NCBI GenBank assembly: GCA_051881655.1 | Contig: JBJEQH010000164.1 | Coordinates: forward strand, 1 to 9,596 | Source: Heritagella sp051881655 | GTDB lineage: Bacteria > Bacillota > Clostridia > Oscillospirales > Acutalibacteraceae | Direction: 5' to 3' | Length of the DNA: 9,596 nt | Shown: positions 1-5,251 of the stretch, piece after piece | Position numbering within the stretch: position 1 is the stretch's first letter | How the letters are laid out: each line of letters opens with the position of its first letter | Translations under genes and position numbers: made by a program | Notes under the pieces: model-generated | What the model was told of the DNA's origin: nothing | The model's database searches: none | What the model saw: only the letters and a program-made list of their open reading frames with translations

Positions 1-305
1 CCGAGGATCTGGTCGGCCCGTACGAGCTGCACGATTTCTTCCTGTACTATATGCTGCGCTTTAATTTCTCACCGGGGAAGATTTATCGCATGGCCCGGCG
101 TGCCTTTGCCGGCCGGTATGAGGAGGATGTGATCAAGAAATGGCTGCGCACCTTCTATTGGCGCTTCTTTGCCCAGCAGTTTAAGCGCAGCTGCCTGCCC
201 GACGGGCCGAAGGTGGGTTCGGTTACCCTGTCGCCTCGCGGAGACTGGCGCATGCCCAGCGATGCGTCGGTTTCCCTGTGGATGGAAGAGATTGAAATGC
301 TGTAA
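1..305 (+). CDS. nadE: NAD(+) synthase, C-terminal fragment
   Basis: This is the last ~100 residues of an NAD(+) synthetase, which amidates nicotinic acid adenine dinucleotide to NAD with ATP and ammonia or glutamine; it is cytoplasmic. The open frame enters at base 3 without a start, so the gene is cut by the window edge. The visible part carries the typical C-terminal block of glutamine-dependent NAD synthases: a LHDFFLYY segment, then QFKRSCLPDGPKVGS and LSPRGDWRMPSDAS, close to the family end. The residues around KRS...GPKV contribute to the substrate-binding end of the synthetase domain in known structures. The N-terminal nitrilase-like glutaminase domain, if present, lies outside the window, so glutamine dependence is inferred from this C-terminal sequence type. 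The gene ends in TAA and is followed at once by a strong hairpin terminator. Confidence 0.93.
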   Translation, partial: EDLVGPYELHDFFLYYMLRFNFSPGKIYRMARRAFAGRYEEDVIKKWLRTFYWRFFAQQFKRSCLPDGPKVGSVTLSPRGDWRMPSDASVSLWMEEIEML

Positions 306-313
306 AAGCCGAT

Positions 314-355
314 AAAAAAACAGCGGGGATTTTTGTAAAATCCCCGCTGTTTTTG
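314..355. terminator. Bidirectional intrinsic terminator between nadE and the XRE gene
   Basis: A perfect 13-bp stem (321-333 with 337-349, core CAGCGGGGATTTT) has a 3-nt loop. It is flanked by an A-run on the left (314-320) and a T-run on the right (350-354). It can therefore stop transcripts from nadE on the plus strand and from the convergent regulator gene on the minus strand. Confidence 0.93.
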
Positions 356-381
356 TCATCAGAACCCCTTCTCAGGGAACA

Positions 382-969
382 TCACGGCAGTTTTTGCTTC
401 ATCAGCCCATGCCGGTTGCAGTACAGATACAAAATCCCGCGGCCGCGCATGGGAATCCGGGTTTCCGCATTGCCCTCGGGATATAGCTTGATCAGCTGGA
501 ACCGGTCACCGGTGGCCAGGGCAAAAAAGGAAAGATAGTGCTGTTTGGTCATTTCATGGGGAACGCGGAGGAAAAACTCGTCCTCCACTTTCTCCACGAT
601 GACCCGGTGGGCTTCATCCACTTCCTCGGCCTCCAGCGCCGGGAGGACAATTCCGCAGCAGCTAACTACACTGTCACCGGTTGCGTGGATCACGTTGCCG
701 CACACCGGGCACACGTACAGCCGCGAGCGGAGAAGATTGGAGGAAACATTTCGGTTGATAACGGGGGCGCCGGCCATCAGCTCCAAAACGGAAACGCCCA
801 GGGCTTCGGCGAGCGGTTCAATCAGGGTAATATCAGGCAGTCCCCGGGCGGTCTCCCATTTCGAGACCGCTTTGGCACTGACACCAATCTGATCGCCCAG
901 CTCCGCTTGTGTCAGCCCTTTGGTCTGGCGCAGGTGTTTGATGGCGGCACCGGTAATATAGGTGTTCAT
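382..969 (-). CDS. XRE-family HTH regulator fused to a desulfoferrodoxin (superoxide reductase) module
   Basis: A 195-residue protein in three parts. Residues ~8-64 form a Cro/C1-type helix-turn-helix (LTQAELGDQIGVSAKAVSKWE). Residues ~85-112 resemble the desulforedoxin-like N-domain of desulfoferrodoxin: C87-x2-C90-x13-C104-C105, within YVCPVCGNVI and SCCG, the usual Fe(Cys)4 pattern. Residues ~117-193 resemble the catalytic SOR domain, with candidate Fe(His)4Cys ligands H121, H138, H144, C184 and H187. Their spacing (H-x5-H in PHEMTKQH, C-x2-H in CNRHG) matches known superoxide reductases. The Glu before the first His is kept (E119), but the Lys usually next to it is Ala120. It may be a DNA-bound iron, superoxide or redox sensor, or an enzyme that also binds DNA; either role is inference. 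The start is ATG at 969 with GGGGAG 7 nt upstream. It has its own promoter with an overlapping palindrome, which suggests autoregulation, and is convergent with nadE. Confidence 0.88.
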   Translation of the reverse strand: MNTYITGAAIKHLRQTKGLTQAELGDQIGVSAKAVSKWETARGLPDITLIEPLAEALGVSVLELMAGAPVINRNVSSNLLRSRLYVCPVCGNVIHATGDSVVSCCGIVLPALEAEEVDEAHRVIVEKVEDEFFLRVPHEMTKQHYLSFFALATGDRFQLIKLYPEGNAETRIPMRGRGILYLYCNRHGLMKQKLP

Positions 970-981
970 ATTTTTTCTCCC

Positions 982-1022
982 CTTTCTGTCGAAAGTATAA
1001 GGGATGGCTGCCGGTTTTGCAA
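982..1022 (-). promoter_or_regulatory. Sigma-A-type promoter of the XRE-SOR gene with overlapping palindrome
   Basis: On the minus strand, TTGCAA (1017-1022) lies 17 nt from TATACT (994-999). A small inverted repeat, CTTTC-4 nt-GAAAG (982-995), overlaps the end of the -10 box and the expected start point. The predicted leader is about 18 nt, just enough for the ribosome binding site at 977-982. The palindrome is a candidate autoregulatory operator (inference). Confidence 0.75.
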
Positions 1023-1040
1023 CCTACGCTTCGTGGAGAG

Positions 1041-1083
1041 AAAAAAGGGGTCGTGCCGGGGGATTCCCAGCACAGCCCCTTTG
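1041..1083 (-). terminator. Intrinsic terminator of the first DAHP synthase gene
   Basis: Read on the minus strand, an AAAGGGG/CCCCTTT outer stem (1076-1082 with 1044-1050) encloses a second stem, GTGC/GCAC plus G/C pairs. It is followed by a run of six T (complement of 1041-1046). It begins 28 nt after the stop codon at 1111. Confidence 0.88.
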
Positions 1084-1110
1084 CATTCCACCGGAAAATT
1101 GTCCCGGTTT

Positions 1111-2145
1111 TTACAACAGATCAGCCAGATCGTAGATCAGGCGCTCGGTTTTATCCCAGCCGAGGCACGGGTCGGTAATAGACTGGCCGTAGCAGCCGTC
1201 GCCGATCTTCTGGCTGCCATCCTCCAGATAGCTCTCGACCATAAAGCCGCGCACCATGCTCTTGATTTCCGCACTGTGGCGGCAGGAGTGCAGCACCTCT
1301 TTGCAGATGCGCACCTGCTCGAGGTACTGTTTGCCGGAGTTCGAGTGGTTGGCGTCCACAATCACGCCCATGTTCTGCAGGTCTTTCTGGCAATACCGCT
1401 CATACAGCTTCATCAGGTCCTCATAGTGGTAGTTGGGGATATTCTTTCCGTCGCTGTCCACCGAGCCGCGCAGGATCGCGTGGGCCAGCGGATTGCCGGT
1501 GGTCTCCACTTCCCAGCCGCGGTACTCGAATACATGGGGGTGCTGGGCGGCGGTGATGGAGTTGAGCATCACGCTGATATCACCGCTGGTGGGGTTTTTC
1601 ATGCCCACCGGCAGTCCCAGTCCGCTGGCTGTCAGCCGGTGCTGCTGGTTTTCCACCGAGCGTGCGCCCACCGCCACATAAGCCAGCAGATCATCGAGAT
1701 ACGCGTGGTTTTCCGGATACAGCATCTCATCGGCGCAGGTAAACCCGGTCTCGGCAAAGGTACGGCTGTGCAGGTCGCGGATGGCCAGCAGCCCGCGGGT
1801 CATATCCGATTTCTCGGTGGGGTCGGGCTGATGGAGCATCCCCTTGTATCCGTCACCGGTGGTGCGGGGCTTGTTGGTATAAATGCGGGGGATCAGCAGC
1901 AGCTTGTCCTTTACCTTCTCCTGCACAGGGCACAGGCGGTGGATGTACTCCAGCACCGCGTCCTCGCGGTCGGCCGAACAGGGCCCGATGATCAAAATCA
2001 GGCGGTCATCCTGACCGGTAAAGATTTTCTCGATCTCCTGATCGCGCTGGGCCTTTTTCTCCTTCAGGTCCGCGCGCAGGGGGAATTCCGATTTAATCTC
2101 CTCCGGCGTGGGCAGTTTGCGGTTCCACTGAAATTGTAATTCCAT
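1111..2145 (-). CDS. aroF: 3-deoxy-7-phosphoheptulonate (DAHP) synthase, class I, copy 1
   Basis: Condenses phosphoenolpyruvate with erythrose 4-phosphate, the first committed step of the shikimate pathway to Phe, Tyr and Trp; a cytoplasmic TIM barrel. The 344 residues match the AroFGH (type I-alpha) family in length. Visible blocks are GPCS (54-57), KPRTT (92-96), GARSVENQQHR (160-170), VGMKN (K183), ILRG (R226), DANHSNS (264-270) and MVESYLEDG (302-310). The four metal ligands of E. coli AroG (Cys61, His268, Glu302, Asp326) correspond to C56, H267, E304 and D325. Odd feature: the motif YGKSITD, intact in the second copy, reads YGQSITD here (Q321). Positions matching the AroG Phe pocket are H147, T172, L176 and G177, all different from the second copy. 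The start is ATG at 2145 with GAGGA upstream. The gene appears monocistronic, with its own promoter and terminator. Which amino acid inhibits it cannot be told from sequence; the symbol stands for the AroFGH family, not a proven Tyr-sensitive isoenzyme. Confidence 0.95.
   Translation of the reverse strand: MELQFQWNRKLPTPEEIKSEFPLRADLKEKKAQRDQEIEKIFTGQDDRLILIIGPCSADREDAVLEYIHRLCPVQEKVKDKLLLIPRIYTNKPRTTGDGYKGMLHQPDPTEKSDMTRGLLAIRDLHSRTFAETGFTCADEMLYPENHAYLDDLLAYVAVGARSVENQQHRLTASGLGLPVGMKNPTSGDISVMLNSITAAQHPHVFEYRGWEVETTGNPLAHAILRGSVDSDGKNIPNYHYEDLMKLYERYCQKDLQNMGVIVDANHSNSGKQYLEQVRICKEVLHSCRHSAEIKSMVRGFMVESYLEDGSQKIGDGCYGQSITDPCLGWDKTERLIYDLADLL
1850..2129 (-). repeat. 280-bp perfect direct repeat, unit 1 (5' part of DAHP synthase copy 1)
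   Basis: Compared base by base with 5991-6270, this stretch shows no mismatch, synonymous positions included. It covers codons 6 to ~98. A third-position difference (1849 against 5990) marks its gene-internal edge, and the opposite edge is at codon 6, where the N-termini diverge. Both units have the same orientation, about 4.14 kb apart. Confidence 0.95.
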
Positions 2146-2191
2146 AACGGATTCCTCACTTTTTCTCTTTTTAGCTTTCCTGCTTTTTATA

Positions 2192-2228
2192 TCGAAAGTA
2201 TTGTACCACAGGAAGTCTCCACTGTAAA
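2192..2228 (-). promoter_or_regulatory. Promoter of DAHP synthase copy 1 with ATACTTTCGA element
   Basis: On the minus strand, TTTACA (2223-2228) lies 17 nt from TACAAT (2200-2205). Overlapping and just after the -10 box is ATACTTTCGA (2192-2201 reversed). The same ten bases overlap the -10 box and start point of the XRE-SOR promoter (989-998). The predicted leader is about 48 nt, with no obvious attenuator or leader peptide. Confidence 0.7.
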
Positions 2229-2280
2229 GAGAAAAATGGAAGCCGGGAGAATTCCCCTTGGATCAAAAGCCCGATTGGCC

Positions 2281-2324
2281 GGAAAATATTGCGAAAATAC
2301 CCGCCTGTGGAAACACAGGCGGGT
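2281..2324 (-). terminator. Intrinsic terminator of the GH79 gene
   Basis: A perfect 11-bp stem (2299-2309 with 2314-2324, CCCGCCTGTG) is closed by GAAA on the plus strand. On the minus strand it is followed by T-rich sequence (ATTTTCGC...). It starts 7 nt after the stop codon of the minus-strand glycosidase gene and separates that gene from the DAHP synthase promoter. Confidence 0.85.
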
Positions 2325-2330
2325 TTCTTT

Positions 2331-3887
2331 TCAGAGAATGGCAAAAAGAATGGAGGCGGGGGGAAGCGTGAAAGGACCGGACGGATGGATTTCCGGAGAT
2401 AGATCGGGAAGGCAATCCTCCTGCGGCAAAACGAGGGGATTCCCGTTCAGATTCATTACCGGTGCGCGCAGGCTTTCTGCCTGCAGAAGGTAACAGGAAG
2501 CGGGAGAGGAAAACGAAAGTGAAAGGGAATCCGTGCGGGATGGATTGAGAACCAGATAAGCGATTCCGGGTTTTCCGTCCCTGCGGGAATGGGCAAAAAC
2601 GGGAGTATCCCCCCGTGAAAGGGAAGAAGCATCGTATACGGTGGTGCCCATCAACCGGTTCCACAGAAGAACCGCGAAATAGTTGGGGCGCGGATCAAAC
2701 GTTTTCCGATGCAGAAAACCGTAATCGGAAGAAGCCAGCGTATTGTGGAAAATCACCCCGTCTGTCAGGGTGGCAAAGCTCCCCAGCTCATGCAGGGTGC
2801 GGAAAACATCCAGATAGGTGCTGGCCCAGGTATCACCGCCGCCGCCGGCGTCGCCGGACTCCGTGACCCAGATGGGACAATGGGGACAATACCGGTCGCG
2901 CAGCGGGAGGTAAGAGGCAGCGCACCGGGGGGCAGCCGAGAGATATTCCTTGGAAAGTGCCTGTTCAGGAGACCAATGGGCGTCGGGCAGGACGGATGCC
3001 AGCCGGTCCGATACCCCATTGTAATAATGATAACTGAAAATATCCAGCGATTCCTGCGCCCCCTCCAGCAGCTCTTCCGTCCTGCAGAAGGGGAGGAGAC
3101 TGCGTAAACTGGCTGGAGCAGATCCACCCTCCTCCATGCCGAAGGTTCCGGCATTGCAGGAACACGGTCCCACAATTTTTACATCCGGATAATGGGAGCG
3201 TATCCACCGGATGAACAGATCCTGATCCCGTACATAATCGGCAGGCGTGTATCCGTCCGGCAGTCCACTCATGGCCATCATGTTCGGTTCATTTACGAAT
3301 TCAACAGCCGAAATGGGAACTCCATATTCCCGGCTGGTATCAAACAGCAGCCGGGCCTGTTCCGGTGTCCACGGATCGGAAGCACGGTGGATCCCGTTGC
3401 AGTTTGCCACCGAGACCAACAGCTTTCCACCGACTTCTCTGACAAAATCCAGAACACCAATCCACTGTTTACGGGTCAGTACATTCTGAAAACCTTCCGG
3501 GGCAGAGATACCGGAGGACCGGCCTGCCGGGGCGGAAGAACCAAAATCATAGTAGGTTTTGGTGGCCCAGGTCCCGCTGACGCGAACCCATACCGGCCCC
3601 AGCTGTTTTGCCAGAAAGCGCAGCTTTTTGTTGGAAAGGGGGATAGGAGGATATACCTGCATCAGACTCTGCATGATGGTTTGCAGCATGGCCGGGGAAT
3701 ACTCCCGACAGGAAGGATCCATCGGGAGGAGAAACGGCTCTGTACCGGCGATCTGCCCGGGAGTATATTCTTTCCAGAAAGTGCCTCCGGTCACTTCGGC
3801 CATTTCGATGTTATAGGATACATAGCGGGGACTGATTTCCCGCAGGACATCTCCCGGTTGAGCGGGAAGGGAAATGGTTGGTTTCAT
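2331..3887 (-). CDS. Glycoside hydrolase family 79-like protein (heparanase/beta-glucuronidase type)
   Basis: A 518-residue clan GH-A (beta/alpha)8-barrel glycosidase that probably removes beta-linked uronic acid (glucuronide) residues. The candidate acid/base is E200 in EFVNEPN and the candidate nucleophile is E343 in WVTESGDAGGGG. After the nucleophile, a region with GGG-x2-W, tyrosine-leucine repeats and FDPRPNYFAVLLWNRLMGTTVY (~395-418) follows the arrangement of human heparanase and bacterial GH79 enzymes. A short beta-sandwich-like C-terminal domain (~425-518) completes the protein. The start is ATG at 3887 with AGGGAG upstream; the frame is open 67 codons further, but that stretch overlaps the upstream membrane-protein gene and looks non-coding. 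No signal peptide is visible, so the enzyme is probably cytoplasmic and acts on imported glucuronides or oligosaccharides. It sits 14 nt after the DUF308 gene, in one transcription unit. The family call is firm; substrate is inference. Confidence 0.85.
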   Translation of the reverse strand: MKPTISLPAQPGDVLREISPRYVSYNIEMAEVTGGTFWKEYTPGQIAGTEPFLLPMDPSCREYSPAMLQTIMQSLMQVYPPIPLSNKKLRFLAKQLGPVWVRVSGTWATKTYYDFGSSAPAGRSSGISAPEGFQNVLTRKQWIGVLDFVREVGGKLLVSVANCNGIHRASDPWTPEQARLLFDTSREYGVPISAVEFVNEPNMMAMSGLPDGYTPADYVRDQDLFIRWIRSHYPDVKIVGPCSCNAGTFGMEEGGSAPASLRSLLPFCRTEELLEGAQESLDIFSYHYYNGVSDRLASVLPDAHWSPEQALSKEYLSAAPRCAASYLPLRDRYCPHCPIWVTESGDAGGGGDTWASTYLDVFRTLHELGSFATLTDGVIFHNTLASSDYGFLHRKTFDPRPNYFAVLLWNRLMGTTVYDASSLSRGDTPVFAHSRRDGKPGIAYLVLNPSRTDSLSLSFSSPASCYLLQAESLRAPVMNLNGNPLVLPQEDCLPDLSPEIHPSGPFTLPPASILFAIL

Positions 3888-3901
3888 ATTCTTTCTCCCT
3901 G

Positions 3902-4456
3902 TTAAGTATCCTCTTCTTTCTGGCCTTCCCCACGTCCCGTTACCCATACGGAGAAATCGGCAATGGCCTGCACGATCAGGACAATTCCCGTGAACATCCA
4001 CAGAACTGTGGTACTGGTAAAGGGATTGGACAGAATGATGACAGAGCACAGAAGGGAAATGGCAGCGCTGACAGCTGGGAGGATCCATTTGCGCCGGGTG
4101 CGCAGAGCATTAACGGCAGCCTCCGTTTTTCCAAGGCCGGACAGAAGAATGGTGATTCCGTATAGAATAGCTAAAATCGGAAAAGTGGCAATAAACCACG
4201 AGGATTGTACAATGCAGAAAATGCCGAGTAAAAGGAAGAGAAGCCCTTTAAACAGCAGTTGGCTGACAGCCGCTTCCTGCGCGTCCATGCGGAAGTAACG
4301 AATGACAGCCCGAAGACCGGCAAAGCAGAGAACGGCGCCCATTGCAATGATAATACCCGTGGTGAAGGCCGTGGGATTGATCAGAAGAAGAATTCCAATC
4401 AGCAGTTCAAACAGGCAGACGAAGATACCCGAAGAAAACCTTTTTTTCACATTCAT
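3902..4456 (-). CDS. DUF308 / HdeD-like six-helix membrane protein
   Basis: A 184-residue integral membrane protein with six hydrophobic segments, at about 10-27, 32-50, 67-84, 88-107, 122-141 and 147-168. They form two similar halves, each with the NP-T/F turn (INPTAFTTG at 26-34, SNPFTSTT at 133-140) typical of the DUF308 family that includes E. coli HdeD. The C-terminal tail is charged and cytoplasm-like. HdeD is linked to acid resistance in E. coli, but most family members have no known biochemical role, so no function is assigned. The start is ATG at 4456 (MNVKKRF), with AGGAG 9 nt upstream. An in-frame codon 15 positions earlier lacks a ribosome site and runs into the divergent promoter region. 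It is the first gene of a two-gene unit with the GH79 gene, which may hint at a role at the membrane during uptake or processing of glycosides. Confidence 0.85.
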   Translation of the reverse strand: MNVKKRFSSGIFVCLFELLIGILLLINPTAFTTGIIIAMGAVLCFAGLRAVIRYFRMDAQEAAVSQLLFKGLLFLLLGIFCIVQSSWFIATFPILAILYGITILLSGLGKTEAAVNALRTRRKWILPAVSAAISLLCSVIILSNPFTSTTVLWMFTGIVLIVQAIADFSVWVTGRGEGQKEEDT

Positions 4457-4494
4457 ATACGACAACTCCTCTGTAAAAAATGCAGGGGGATTCC

Positions 4495-4549
4495 TTGACA
4501 AGCCCCTCTTTTGATGATAGCTTACTATACAGGTGTTGCATTTACAACA
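4495..4549 (+). promoter_or_regulatory. Divergent control region: TetR-gene promoter and candidate operator
   Basis: The 143-bp gap between the DUF308 and TetR genes holds a consensus -35 TTGACA (4495-4500), with a weak -10 (TAGCTT, 4518-4523) at 17 nt. Downstream is an inverted repeat, TGTTG-6 nt-CAACA (4534-4549), of the size TetR-family dimers bind. A weaker ATAG-4 nt-CTAT lies at 4518-4529. The minus-strand promoter for DUF308-GH79 must also lie here, possibly with ACTATA (TATAGT read on the minus strand) at 4524-4529, but I could not place its -35 box convincingly. Confidence 0.5.
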
Positions 4550-4599
4550 GGCAATTTTTTGAAAAATGGCGGGAATGCGTCAAAAAGAGGGAAGATTGT

Positions 4600-5178
4600 A
4601 TGGCTGTTCATGAAAAATTCAAAGAAGACTTTCCGGTTCCGAGAGAGAATCAACGGGTAAGGCTGAGCAAGCACCTGCTTCAGGAAGCACTGCTCTCTCT
4701 GCTGGAGAAAAAGAGCCTTGAAAAAATTACGGTAAGCGAGTTGTGCCGTACAGCGGGAATCAACCGTGCGACTTTTTACCGGCATTATGCCATTCCCCGG
4801 GATGTTCTGCTGGATGTGGACCGCGAAATCTGGGAAAACATGCATGAAAAAATGAAAACTCCGGAGACACCGGAGGATATTCACTCTTTGCTGGAAGAAA
4901 TTTGTGAGTACTGGTACAGGAATCGAAGGCTGATCGAAAAATTGATTGCAACCAATACAGATTATGAACTGGCTCAGCTTTTAAAGGAATGGAATGAAAA
5001 AATGAGAGGTGAGAAAATTCCGCATCCCAAAATGGAGGGGATGCGGGAGGAGGACAGGAACCTTCTCTCTACGTTTCTGGGATACGGCGGATACTTTATG
5101 CTTCGCCAATGGATCATGGAAAAGATTCCGAAAACTCCCGGAGAAATGGCGGACTTTATTTACCGGCTGATTGTGTGA
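4600..5178 (+). CDS. TetR/AcrR-family transcriptional regulator
   Basis: A 192-residue regulator. Residues ~20-67 are the TetR_N DNA-binding domain, with the usual order of an alpha-helix (LSKHLLQEALLSLLEKKS), then EKITVSELCRTAGINRATFYRHY containing the helix-turn-helix. The remaining ~120 residues are helical and end in a segment of the type FLGYGGYFMLRQWIMEKIPKTP, common in Clostridial TetR regulators. The ligand cannot be read from sequence. The start is ATG at 4600, preceded by GAGGGAAG; the frame is open 40 codons further, but that part crosses the promoter region. It is divergent from the DUF308-GH79 unit with a 143-bp gap containing a TetR-sized palindrome, so it most likely represses that unit and itself. 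UidR, a TetR-family repressor of the E. coli beta-glucuronidase operon, is a precedent for such a pairing. Its A/T-rich codon use differs from the neighbouring DAHP synthase. Confidence 0.92.
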   Translation: MAVHEKFKEDFPVPRENQRVRLSKHLLQEALLSLLEKKSLEKITVSELCRTAGINRATFYRHYAIPRDVLLDVDREIWENMHEKMKTPETPEDIHSLLEEICEYWYRNRRLIEKLIATNTDYELAQLLKEWNEKMRGEKIPHPKMEGMREEDRNLLSTFLGYGGYFMLRQWIMEKIPKTPGEMADFIYRLIV

Positions 5179-5194
5179 GAAAGCAAAAGCCGGT

Positions 5195-5230
5195 AAAAAG
5201 GACCATCCAAAAAATCGGATGGTCCTTTTT
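5195..5230. terminator. Bidirectional terminator between the TetR gene and DAHP synthase copy 2
   Basis: A perfect 14-bp stem (5195-5208 with 5217-5230, core GGACCATCC) with an 8-nt loop. Its ends are A5 and T5, so it gives a U-tract in both directions. It lies 16 nt after the TetR stop and 21 nt after the DAHP synthase stop. Confidence 0.93.
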
Positions 5231-5251
5231 GATGTTTTACAGGGTAACAGT

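Noticed and set aside
538..2139. 533-codon open frame on the plus strand opposite the first DAHP synthase and the XRE gene
   Set aside because: It is antisense to two clearly conserved genes, has Ala/His/Val-rich sequence without any recognisable family, lacks a good ribosome site, and recurs opposite the second DAHP synthase (5171-6637). This is what is expected from the codon usage of the real gene.
2146..2330. T-box, trp-type attenuator or leader peptide before DAHP synthase copy 1
   Set aside because: The gap is short. The only strong hairpin (2299-2324) belongs to the upstream GH79 gene as terminator and lies before the promoter; no run of aromatic codons or T-box motif is seen.
3888..4088. 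67-codon N-terminal extension of the GH79 frame
   Set aside because: It overlaps the coding sequence of the DUF308 gene, has a Cys/His-rich non-family sequence, and a better ATG with ribosome site exists at 3887.
4480..4599. 40-codon N-terminal extension of the TetR frame
   Set aside because: It would start inside the divergent promoter region, before the -35 box TTGACA; the ATG at 4600 has a good ribosome site and fits the family.
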